From NCBI GenBank assembly GCA_964414425.1, contig CAYPWL010000061.1, forward strand, positions 1-14,296: 14,296 nucleotides of DNA, given 5' to 3'. Of the stretch, positions 8,074-14,296 are shown one piece after another. Source of the stretch: GYS-P2D sp964414425. Lineage in GTDB: Bacteria > Bacteroidota > Bacteroidia > Chitinophagales > Saprospiraceae. Under the pieces are notes generated by a model, which searched no databases, was not told where the DNA came from, and saw nothing but the letters and a program-made list of their open reading frames with translations. Numbering within the stretch: position 1 is the stretch's first letter; each line of letters opens with the position of its first letter. The translations under genes and the position numbers were made by a program.

Positions 8074-8736
8074 CTAAATATATCGACGACGTATGAGTTT
8101 GATGAATGTTGTAGCCTTATCTTTTTTATCCTCCTCGTACCATCCTTGCTTCTTAGCCACACCGCCGATCAAGTATTCTTGAGCTTTGTCGAAACTTTTG
8201 AAATTATTGAGCTCTCCTACAACCGAATTGAACAATCCTTGATCCCCACCAAAGAGCTCATTGATCGTTAATATCTTATCATTAATCCCCATAGACTTAC
8301 CAATATCTGATATTGGCAGGGCACCAAATCTGGATCTCAAGTCTTGAGCATCATTACTCTGGAATAGTTGAGCTAAGCGTTCTTTCTTTTTACCACCCTC
8401 CGGTTTGATCTCTTCCTTAGCAGGGAGCTCCTGAGGTACAGTGACCTTTTCCGTTTCAATTACCTGAGCTACAGGCTTAACTGGTTCTGCTACTCGTTGA
8501 ACTGGAGCAGGTGCCGCTATCGGCGCAGGAGCTGCGGCTACACTTGGCTCACGCTTTATACGATTACTGGGTGTCTGCGTCGATTGACCATCATCTAAAA
8601 TCGTATCATATAGATCCCTCAAATACTGGAGCAACAAATCTCTCTCCATTGAGGTCATACTTCCTTCAAAATCTATGGCGCTATCATGCAGTACATTTAT
8701 CTTTTTGAGTAAGGCCTTAGATCTTTGATAATCCAT
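8074..8736 (-). CDS. Uncharacterised two-part protein with Ala/Pro linker
   Basis: I cannot name a function. The 220-residue product falls into three parts. Residues 1-50 look helical and charged (YQRSKALLKKINVLH). Residues 51-115 are a low-complexity Ala/Pro/Val/Lys linker with APAPIAAPAP-like runs. Residues 116-220 look globular, containing SDIGKSMGINDKILTINELF (143-162), GDQGLFNSVVGELNNF, and a C-terminal FIKLIRRRYI. From memory, the INDKxxxINELFGGD segment followed by a basic RRRY/F end recurs in Bacteroidota hypothetical proteins, without a known role. No signal peptide or membrane helix is visible, so it is likely cytoplasmic. It lies 15 bp upstream of the rhomboid gene in an apparent two-gene operon and is divergent from tdk. 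The start is ATG at 8736. Confidence 0.85.
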   Translation of the reverse strand: MDYQRSKALLKKINVLHDSAIDFEGSMTSMERDLLLQYLRDLYDTILDDGQSTQTPSNRIKREPSVAAAPAPIAAPAPVQRVAEPVKPVAQVIETEKVTVPQELPAKEEIKPEGGKKKERLAQLFQSNDAQDLRSRFGALPISDIGKSMGINDKILTINELFGGDQGLFNSVVGELNNFKSFDKAQEYLIGGVAKKQGWYEEDKKDKATTFIKLIRRRYI

Positions 8737-8867
8737 AATTCAATTCTTTTAACCATAACTGTAAGGTTGTAATATTAGTATACCCAAAGTATAGATTATT
8801 AGAGGTGTAAGAGCAATACCAAGCATAAATATTCAGCTGTTCTCTGATTTATGATAATATTTGATTT
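8737..8867. other. Divergent intergenic region with promoters for tdk and the rhomboid operon
   Basis: This AT-rich 131-bp gap must drive transcription both ways. TAAGGTTG at 8762-8769 is one base from the -7 box TAnnTTTG on the plus strand, but it would leave a leader of about 100 bp and has no -33 TTG. No exact -7 box is visible for either strand, so neither promoter can be placed with confidence. Confidence 0.3.
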
Positions 8868-9467
8868 ATGTTCTTAGAACCAAGATATGGCGGACAGCGC
8901 AGCGGATGGATTGAGGTCATCACTGGATGTATGTTTTCGGGCAAGACAGAAGAGCTGCTCAGACGCCTGAGACGTTCTAATTTTGCAGGGCAGCGGATCA
9001 TCATATTTAAGCCTGCCACGGACGATCGCTATAGTAGTAGCGAAGTTGTATCGCATGACTCCACAAGTATGTCTTCACTGGTAATTAAAGAGTCTCGTAC
9101 GATCTTAGGGCATGCTCAACAATATCAGGTGATCGGTATCGATGAAGGTCAGTTCTTTGATGATGAGCTCATAGCCATATCCGAAAAACTTGCACTACTT
9201 GGTAAGAGAGTGATCATAGCTGGGTTAGACCTCGACTATAAGGGTGTACCATTTGGCCCTATCCCTAATCTGATGGCTATAGCTGAGTACGTGACTAAAG
9301 TGCATGCGATCTGCTCTCACTGTGGCAATCTTGCAACACACTCTTATCGTATATCTGAAGAAGGAACTCGGGTACTGGTGGGCGAGAAGGACAAATATGA
9401 GCCTCGGTGCAGACACTGTTATGCTATGGGCAACATCCTCAATCTACGGATCAAAAAGGATTCTTAA
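8868..9467 (+). CDS. tdk: Thymidine kinase, type II (TK1-like)
   Basis: Thymidine kinase phosphorylates thymidine with ATP to dTMP in the pyrimidine salvage pathway, in the cytoplasm. The Walker A loop GCMFSGKT is at 20-27, the catalytic glutamate is Glu93 in GIDEGQFF, and AGLDLDYKGVPFGP (118-131) is the conserved lasso-region stretch of the family. A structural zinc site is given by two CxxC pairs, Cys149/Cys152 and Cys181/Cys184. The 199-residue length is typical. The ATG is preceded by AT-rich sequence with no Shine-Dalgarno. It is divergent from the 220-residue gene, and 67 bp separate it from purH, which has its own -7 box, so the two may share transcripts only in part. Confidence 0.96.
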   Translation: MFLEPRYGGQRSGWIEVITGCMFSGKTEELLRRLRRSNFAGQRIIIFKPATDDRYSSSEVVSHDSTSMSSLVIKESRTILGHAQQYQVIGIDEGQFFDDELIAISEKLALLGKRVIIAGLDLDYKGVPFGPIPNLMAIAEYVTKVHAICSHCGNLATHSYRISEEGTRVLVGEKDKYEPRCRHCYAMGNILNLRIKKDS

Positions 9468-9484
9468 TTACTCCTAATTTCCGT

Positions 9485-9492
9485 TACTTTTG
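9485..9492 (+). promoter_or_regulatory. Predicted Bacteroidota -7 box for purH
   Basis: TACTTTTG matches TAnnTTTG exactly, 42 bp before the purH ATG and just after the tdk stop. A -33 TTG is not seen at the usual spacing. Downstream, GTTAAAAACAC (9498-9508) and GTTAAACAC (9512-9520) form an imperfect direct repeat in the predicted leader. Confidence 0.45.
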
Positions 9493-9534
9493 ACGCCGTT
9501 AAAAACACGTAGTTAAACACCACCATAGTCGAGC

Positions 9535-11061
9535 ATGAACAAGACAATTTCTAGTGCCCTGATATCTGTATATCACAAGGATGGGCTAGAACAAATCATA
9601 GAACAACTAAAGCGTCTCAACATTACCGTCTACTCCACTGGAGGAACTCAGAAACACCTTGAACAAAATGGTGTTTCGGTAAATCGAGTCGAGGACCTCA
9701 CAGGTTATCCATCCATATTAGATGGACGAGTAAAGACCTTACACCCTAAAGTATTCGGTGGGATACTCGCCAAACGAGAAGCTGCACATCAAGGACAGTT
9801 GGACCAGTATGAAATCCCCGAGTTAGACTTAGTAGTAGTTGATCTTTATCCATTTGAGGAGACTGTCGCAGAGACCGATGACGAAAGTAAGATCATCGAA
9901 AAAATAGATATCGGAGGGATATCTCTCATCCGTGCAGCGGCTAAGAACTATAAGGACATCGTCGTAGTCCCTTCTAAAGATCAATATGCTGAATTAGGCA
10001 GGATACTCAGTGAACAAGACGGAGCGAGTACATTAGCCGAGCGCAAGCGACTTGCCTCGGACGCATTCAAGATTTCGTCTCATTATGATACAGCGATCTT
10101 CAATTACTTTATCAATGATGAGATTCATGATGATGTGTTGAAGATATCAGCTAATCAGTCTAAGACCTTGCGATATGGAGAGAACCCCCATCAGCAAGCT
10201 CAGTACTTTGGTGATTTAGATGCAGAGTTTAACAAACTCAATGGCAAGGAGCTCTCTTACAACAACCTCGTAGATATAGATAGTGCGATCGACTTAATGC
10301 GCGAGTTTGAGCAAGACAAAATCACCTTTGCGATACTTAAGCACACTAACAGTTGTGGTCTTGCAACACGAGACACGATGCACGAGGCGTACCAGGCAGC
10401 TTTAGCAGGAGACCCGATAAGTGCATTTGGAGGGATATTGATCACTAATGGTGTCATTGATCTACCTACTGCTGAGAGCATCGATCAGCAATTTTATGAA
10501 GTTCTCGTCGCTCAGGACTTTGAGGATGATGCTCTGGCACTACTGAAGAAAAAGAAAAATCGCGTCCTACTCAAGCGTAATGCGGTAACGCCACAGAAGA
10601 CTAAAGTGAAGACGCTGCTGGGTGGATACATCCGACAGAATGCTGATCTCAAGATCGAGCAATCAAGAGATCTTGAGGTAAAAACGAAAGCAGCTCCATC
10701 AGACGATCAGCTCAAGCAATTGCTATTTGCCAATAAACTGGCAAAACACCTGAAATCCAATACCATTGTCTTAGCTAATAACAATCAGCTCTTAGGTATG
10801 GGTTGTGGTCAGACCTCTCGAGTCGACGCCTGCAAGCAGGCCATAGACAAGGCAATTCGTATGGGATTTAGTCTTGACGGTGCGGTGATGGCCTCAGATG
10901 CATTTTTCCCATTTCCTGATTGTGTAGAGATCGCTCACAAGGCTGGTATTGCGAGTGTGATACAGCCTGGCGGATCGCGCAATGATCAGTTGAGCATCGA
11001 CTACTGCGATGAGCACGGTATATCGATGGTCTATACGGGAGTACGCCATTTTAAACATTGA
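9535..11061 (+). CDS. purH: Bifunctional AICAR transformylase / IMP cyclohydrolase
   Basis: PurH carries out the last two steps of purine synthesis: formylation of AICAR with 10-formyl-tetrahydrofolate to FAICAR, then ring closure to IMP. The N-terminal MGS-like cyclohydrolase domain shows YSTGGT (33-38) and DGRVKTLHPK (63-72, Lys67). The transformylase domain has the catalytic pair Lys269-His270 in KHTNSCG, DPISAFGG (293-300), and the C-terminal SDAFFPFPD (454-462) and QPGGSRND (477-484). The 508 residues are full length. A small variation is Ser273 where the motif often reads KHxNPCG; the catalytic Lys-His is intact, so activity is expected. It stands alone after tdk with its own predicted -7 box. 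No Shine-Dalgarno precedes the ATG. Confidence 0.97.
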   Translation: MNKTISSALISVYHKDGLEQIIEQLKRLNITVYSTGGTQKHLEQNGVSVNRVEDLTGYPSILDGRVKTLHPKVFGGILAKREAAHQGQLDQYEIPELDLVVVDLYPFEETVAETDDESKIIEKIDIGGISLIRAAAKNYKDIVVVPSKDQYAELGRILSEQDGASTLAERKRLASDAFKISSHYDTAIFNYFINDEIHDDVLKISANQSKTLRYGENPHQQAQYFGDLDAEFNKLNGKELSYNNLVDIDSAIDLMREFEQDKITFAILKHTNSCGLATRDTMHEAYQAALAGDPISAFGGILITNGVIDLPTAESIDQQFYEVLVAQDFEDDALALLKKKKNRVLLKRNAVTPQKTKVKTLLGGYIRQNADLKIEQSRDLEVKTKAAPSDDQLKQLLFANKLAKHLKSNTIVLANNNQLLGMGCGQTSRVDACKQAIDKAIRMGFSLDGAVMASDAFFPFPDCVEIAHKAGIASVIQPGGSRNDQLSIDYCDEHGISMVYTGVRHFKH

Positions 11062-11174
11062 CATAATAGTCTTAAAGTCATCTTAAATAGATATACATGG
11101 TGTATCAAAAATTGCGATCACAGCATCTTTATAGCGAATTGAAAAAGAGCTGCGGACATTAACAGAGATTACTC

Positions 11175-11205
11175 TTGGTATAAAAACGTGAAAACGTCAT
11201 ATTTG
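11175..11205 (+). promoter_or_regulatory. Predicted -33/-7 promoter for the outer-membrane/TPR operon
   Basis: A TTG at 11175-11177 lies 20 bp before CATATTTG (11198-11205), which differs by one base from the -7 box TAnnTTTG; the spacing is that expected for the Bacteroidota housekeeping sigma factor. The start codon follows 27 bp later. The spacer holds a direct repeat of AAAACGT (11183-11189 and 11191-11197), a candidate regulator site placed between the two promoter elements. Confidence 0.5.
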
Positions 11206-11232
11206 CAGCCCTTTTGAAAAGGTAGAGAGCCT

Positions 11233-12579
11233 ATGCCGAAAATAGTTAGTACATGTTTTTTGTTACTGTTGACAGCAATGGTCTTCGGTCAACAAGGTGA
11301 TATCAACTCACCTTTCTCCAGATTTGGAATCGGGGATCTCTCAGAGAGAGGTGGGATGCACCTCAGACAGATGGGAGGGCTCAATGCATCATTCGTAGAG
11401 CAGAGTCACCTCAATTTTGAAAATCCAGCGGCACTGTCATTCTTAACTGCCACGGCATTTGATGTAGGCACAGAGGTACAGCGCTCAAGTATCACCGAAG
11501 GAGATGTTACCAGCTCGGTGTGGTCTGGCAACCTGTCTTACTTAAGCTTAGGGTTTCCACTGCGCAATCCACTTAACAAAGCCAATGATCAGATTTTTGG
11601 TAATCAAGAGATCAAGTATAATTGGGGGATGGGATTTAATCTCGCACCAGTATCAACGATAAGCTATGATATCTCGAGTGAAGATAGTCTTCCTAACGTA
11701 GGCCGATTCAATCGAAACTTTAACGGCACTGGTGGTTTTTGGAAAGCCACTTGGGGCACAGCGGTAAACTACGAAGGCTTTGCATTAGGTGCTAATATCG
11801 GTTTCCTGTTTGGACGTAATGAGTTCACTCGCAACATTGATTTTGTAGACGAGATCACCGCATTTGATAATGTCTTTACTCAGGATTATAATGCTCGAGG
11901 CTTTTACTGGGATGCTGGCGCCCTTTATACTTTATATTTGAACAAGGCAGACATAGAAGATACAAGCACCCTTACAGAGGCGAAAATTATCACTTTCGGA
12001 GTGACGGCTAAATCCACGACGGGTCTAAGTATAGAGTCGGATGTGAGCGAAACTAACATATTCATCCCTTCGGCTTTTGATCTATTGATCGATACCGTAT
12101 TCGTAGCTAATGGAGTTCAAGGGAGAGGACAGTTGCCGGCAGAGCTTGGCTTCGGAGCGACATATTATTACAGCAGCAAGTTTGCTGTAGGATTTGATGT
12201 GAAGAGGATCTTCTGGTCACAGTATGAAAATGATGCTATACCTGAAGAATTGGACAATACTACTCGGGTAGCTGTGGGAGGTTATTTTAGACCCGATTTT
12301 AGATCTAATGATAGCTTCTTAAAGCGTGTGAGTTATCGATTTGGAGCATATGCCCAAGATGACCCCAGGGTTATCGACGGTGAGACTATAAATAATTTTG
12401 GTCTGACATTTGGATTAGGTTTGCCATTCTCATGGCAACGTAAGTTTTCTAATCTCAACTTAGGCTTTACCTATGGACAGAGGTCTGTAGGAGATCTCTT
12501 GACTGAGAATTTCATACGTCTAAATATGGGATTCACATTCAACGATAAAGAATGGTTTATAAAACGGAAATACAACTAA
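11233..12579 (+). CDS. Putative outer-membrane beta-barrel protein (SPFSRFGIGD type)
   Basis: The 448-residue product begins with a short signal peptide, a basic start then FLLLLTAMVFG, likely cut after Gly19 before QQ. The mature N-terminus carries NSPFSRFGIGDL (25-36), a signature I recognise from a widespread Bacteroidota outer-membrane family of unknown function. The rest has alternating aromatic and hydrophobic strands with Gly-rich turns (for example YNWGMGFNLAP, GFALGANIGFLFG, FGLTFGLGLPF), consistent with a beta-barrel, and it ends RLNMGFTFNDKEWFIKRKYN. I therefore infer an outer-membrane barrel, possibly a channel or assembly component; the substrate is unknown. It is the first gene of a unit with the TPR protein, which begins 2 bp after its stop, and it follows a plausible promoter. 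Confidence 0.8.
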   Translation: MPKIVSTCFLLLLTAMVFGQQGDINSPFSRFGIGDLSERGGMHLRQMGGLNASFVEQSHLNFENPAALSFLTATAFDVGTEVQRSSITEGDVTSSVWSGNLSYLSLGFPLRNPLNKANDQIFGNQEIKYNWGMGFNLAPVSTISYDISSEDSLPNVGRFNRNFNGTGGFWKATWGTAVNYEGFALGANIGFLFGRNEFTRNIDFVDEITAFDNVFTQDYNARGFYWDAGALYTLYLNKADIEDTSTLTEAKIITFGVTAKSTTGLSIESDVSETNIFIPSAFDLLIDTVFVANGVQGRGQLPAELGFGATYYYSSKFAVGFDVKRIFWSQYENDAIPEELDNTTRVAVGGYFRPDFRSNDSFLKRVSYRFGAYAQDDPRVIDGETINNFGLTFGLGLPFSWQRKFSNLNLGFTYGQRSVGDLLTENFIRLNMGFTFNDKEWFIKRKYN

Positions 12580-12581
12580 TT

Positions 12582-14006
12582 ATGAAGTTTAAAAATTTTG
12601 CACTCCTGGCATTTATTATTGCCTTAGGCACTGCACAGGCTTTCGCACAGTGTGGAACTTGGAATGAGCTTGACAATAAAGAGTATCTCGAAGGTCAGCA
12701 TTCTGTATATCGCAGTCTTCTAAAGACTAATGATTATGCGAAAGCACTTCCTGTATGGAAGGAAGTATATGAGGCCGCTCCTGCTGCTGATGGTAAGAGA
12801 GACTTTCACTACACTGACGGTATCAAGATGTATATGTCTGAGCATGAAGTGTCTACGGATGAATCAAGAAAAACAGAGCTTTCTGCTAATATCCAGAGAC
12901 TCTACGACGAGGCAGCTAACTGCTACGAGCAGCAAGCTATATTCTTATCGAAGTGTGGAGACAATCAAGATTGCTATAACAAGCGTATCGGATGGTTGAT
13001 GGGTCGTAAGGGATATGATATGTATTATCAGCTCAGAGCTCCTTATGAGGACAACTTACAGGCTTTCCAAAAAGCTGTTGACCTTGGGGGTAATGATGTT
13101 GAGTACATCGTGTTTGCACCATATGGAGCGATTACTGTATATCAATTTCAGCAAGGAGCTATTGACAAGGTTCAAGCAAGAGAAGTACACCGTACACTTA
13201 ATGAGATTGCGGAGTACAACATCGCTAATAACGAAAAGTATGGCGCGGCTTACAAGCAAGCGATTGATGCGATGAACGGATCTTTCGTAGAGATTGAGAA
13301 AGATATCTTCGACTGTGATTACTTTAAGTCTAAGTATGAGGATGACTACAGAGATAATCCGGATCCAGAGACAGCTAAGAATCTATACAATCTATTGAAG
13401 TTGAGAGGATGTCCCACAGATGATAGTGATCTATTCATGGTAGAGTTGAAAGAAACTTACGAAGTGTGGGCTGCTGAAGAAAATGCGAAGAAGAAGGCAG
13501 AGTATGAAGCGAATAACCCTGCTATCCTTGCAAGTAAAGCATACAAAGCGGGCAACTTCCCAGAAGCGCTTAGCAAGTATCAAGAGGCTATCGCCAGCGA
13601 AACCGATGCTGCTAAGAAAGCTCAATACCACTTCTCAAGAGCGTCGATTATGTTCAGAAAGCTGAAGCAATATAATCAGGCGAGAACTGAAGCTCGTACA
13701 GCGATCCAGTTGAATCCAAATTATGGTAATCCATACAGCCTAATTGGTGATATGTATGCTACGACAGCACGATCATGTGGAGACAGTTGGAATCAGCGAT
13801 TGGCGATACTTGCAGCAGTGGATAAATATAACAAAGCAGCAAGCTTAGATCCGAGTATAGCGGACAGAGCAAGAGACAAGGCCACTAAATATCGAGCAAG
13901 CTTCCCACCTAAAGATGAAGGATTCATGAGAGGTGCTGAGGAAGGGCAATCCGCTAAAGTAGGATGTTGGATCGGCGAAACAGTAAAAATTAGATTCTCT
14001 AACTAA
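12582..14006 (+). CDS. Secreted TPR-repeat protein with conserved cysteines
   Basis: The chosen ATG at 12582 gives 474 residues opening with a clear signal peptide, MKFKNFALLAFIIALG then AQAFA, with cleavage likely before Gln23. An ATG at 12552 is in frame but would put ten residues before the signal and overlap the upstream gene. There is no lipobox, as Gln precedes Cys24, so a periplasmic or outer-membrane-associated protein is inferred. TPR-like helices occupy about 313-425 (ASKAYKAGNFPEALSKYQEA, then FSRASIMFRKLKQYNQARTE). The first 310 residues are helical. Eight cysteines follow the signal peptide (24, 114, 125, 131, 245, 277, 399, 462). The C-terminus has FPPKDEGFMRG and VGCWIGETVKIRF, a tail I associate with Bacteroidota TPR proteins. 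It is 2 bp from the barrel gene and ends before a strong terminator. Probable role: a scaffold partnering the barrel, by inference. Confidence 0.85.
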   Translation: MKFKNFALLAFIIALGTAQAFAQCGTWNELDNKEYLEGQHSVYRSLLKTNDYAKALPVWKEVYEAAPAADGKRDFHYTDGIKMYMSEHEVSTDESRKTELSANIQRLYDEAANCYEQQAIFLSKCGDNQDCYNKRIGWLMGRKGYDMYYQLRAPYEDNLQAFQKAVDLGGNDVEYIVFAPYGAITVYQFQQGAIDKVQAREVHRTLNEIAEYNIANNEKYGAAYKQAIDAMNGSFVEIEKDIFDCDYFKSKYEDDYRDNPDPETAKNLYNLLKLRGCPTDDSDLFMVELKETYEVWAAEENAKKKAEYEANNPAILASKAYKAGNFPEALSKYQEAIASETDAAKKAQYHFSRASIMFRKLKQYNQARTEARTAIQLNPNYGNPYSLIGDMYATTARSCGDSWNQRLAILAAVDKYNKAASLDPSIADRARDKATKYRASFPPKDEGFMRGAEEGQSAKVGCWIGETVKIRFSN

Positions 14007-14015
14007 GTAGAATCT
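13992..14015 (+). repeat. Inverted repeat around the TPR stop codon
   Basis: AGATTCT (13992-13998) and AGAATCT (14009-14015) are perfect 7-base inverted repeats with a 10-base loop holding the TAA stop (14004-14006). No T-run follows, so it is not itself a terminator. It could affect mRNA 3' stability or be incidental. Confidence 0.5.
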
Positions 14016-14035
14016 TATCAAAAAATAAACTTCAT

Positions 14036-14071
14036 AAGAGCGGTGGTCGTACAGATCATCGCTCTTTTTTT
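14036..14071 (+). terminator. Intrinsic terminator after the TPR gene
   Basis: AAGAGCGGTGGTC (14036-14048) pairs with GATCATCGCTCTT (14054-14066) through a 13-bp stem with two G-U pairs and a 5-base loop, and a T-run reaches 14071. It lies 29 bp after the TPR stop. The T-run is on the plus strand only, so it should end the outer-membrane/TPR transcript. Confidence 0.88.
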
Positions 14072-14191
14072 GTTTGGGCACCAAAGTGGACTGTTGGAAA
14101 GATACCTCCTTCGGCAGATCACCAATGACGACACTTAAAAACGATGCCCTCTTTTTCATATTGAAGGAGATGACCGACTGATCTCGTCAAG

Positions 14192-14211
14192 TCGAGTGCA
14201 GCAGCACTCGA
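14192..14211. repeat. Perfect 8-bp hairpin near the right edge
   Basis: TCGAGTGC and GCACTCGA are perfect inverted repeats with the loop AGCA. No T-run follows on either strand. A second small stem, GGC-GAAA-GCC, follows at 14223-14232 with a GNRA-type loop. The pair could be part of a structured RNA, an operator, or incidental structure in a coding region. Confidence 0.5.
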
Positions 14212-14296
14212 AAGGAGGAAACGGCGAAAGCCAGTGGGTATGCATAATCAAAGGAGATGTCTATACAGTTGAAACCACCTCCGTTGTCAGTAGGTT
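14196..14296 (+). CDS. Possible partial ORF running off the right edge
   Basis: The plus-strand frame is open from 14139 to the end of the window. It has no ATG or TTG; the first usable start is GTG at 14196. The translation contains GESQWVCIIKGDVYTVETT, which I do not recognise. About two thirds of its codons from 14166 begin with a purine, which is coding-like. The minus strand is also open in the same codon phase (14294 down to a TGA at 14187), reading GGGFNCIDISFDYAYP, and could instead be the C-terminal end of a gene on that strand. The sequence alone does not decide; 14072-14195 holds nothing else I can identify. Confidence 0.2.
   Translation, partial: MQQHSKGGNGESQWVCIIKGDVYTVETTSVVSR

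Noticed and set aside
8065..8271. 68-codon plus-strand frame with a hydrophobic N-terminal part
   Set aside because: It is antisense to the C-terminal domain of the 220-residue gene, whose codons read as a coherent globular protein; no promoter is visible.
11093..11105. ATACA-TGG-TGTAT dyad downstream of purH as a terminator
   Set aside because: The stem is only 5 bp, AT-rich and not followed by a T-run.
12552..12581. Upstream ATG for the TPR protein
   Set aside because: It would overlap the barrel gene and put MVYKTEIQLI before a textbook signal peptide that starts cleanly at 12582.
12645..12653. Lipoprotein site at Cys24 of the TPR protein
   Set aside because: The residue before Cys is Gln, which does not fit a lipobox; cleavage by signal peptidase I after Ala22 is more likely.
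13845..14159. Minus-strand ORF of 104 codons starting MKKRASF
   Set aside because: Most of it is antisense to the conserved C-terminal end of the TPR gene and passes through the terminator stem; its product resembles no family I know.
14192..14235. Known riboswitch or group II intron segment at the right edge
   Set aside because: The hairpins do not match the conserved cores of the riboswitch classes I considered (cyclic-di-GMP, cyclic-di-AMP, cobalamin, TPP, SAM), and no intron domain V is visible.
1..14296. Mobile element, CRISPR array, tRNA or rRNA
   Set aside because: No transposase or integrase motifs, no regular spaced repeats, and no tRNA- or rRNA-like sequence were seen.

Overview
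The window reads as an ordinary chromosomal stretch of a member of the Bacteroidota. The grounds are: no Shine-Dalgarno sequence before most starts; -7 boxes of the Bacteroidota type (TAnnTTTG) ahead of two genes; an outer-membrane protein of the SPFSRFGIGD type paired with a secreted TPR protein ending in a GCWIGET motif, both of which I associate with this phylum; and relatives of that phylum for the remaining genes. A Saprospiria-like lineage would fit, but the sequence does not settle it. Nothing suggests phage, plasmid, IS element or CRISPR.

Layout. (1) 127-4754, plus strand: a compact glycogen-synthesis operon, glgB (branching enzyme), glgA (ADP-glucose glycogen synthase) and glgC (ADP-glucose pyrophosphorylase). 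The first two genes overlap by 4 bp, the next two are 3 bp apart, and the starts are TTG, GTG and ATG in order. (2) 4826-7162, plus strand: a cytoplasmic GH31 alpha-glucosidase behind its own perfect -7 box. GlgC makes ADP-glucose, GlgA polymerises it and GlgB branches it; the GH31 enzyme probably hydrolyses alpha-glucans or maltooligosaccharides in the same cell compartment. (3) 7339-8736, minus strand, convergent with GH31: a two-gene unit of an uncharacterised 220-residue protein followed by a rhomboid intramembrane protease with a charged C-terminal tail. A possible 39-codon ORF lies in the convergent gap. (4) 8868-11061, plus strand: thymidine kinase (tdk) and bifunctional purH, two nucleotide-metabolism genes; purH has its own predicted promoter. 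(5) 11233-14006, plus strand: an outer-membrane beta-barrel candidate and a secreted TPR protein with eight cysteines, 2 bp apart, behind a plausible -33/-7 promoter with an internal direct repeat and ending at a strong intrinsic terminator (14036-14071). (6) 14072-14296: a tail with an 8-bp perfect hairpin and an unidentified open frame running off the right edge.

I found no clear undescribed system. The items most worth a second look are the 220-aa/rhomboid pair, the outer-membrane/TPR pair with its promoter repeat, and the unresolved right edge. All catalytic residues named below were read directly in the translations; family assignments come from motif recognition without a database search.
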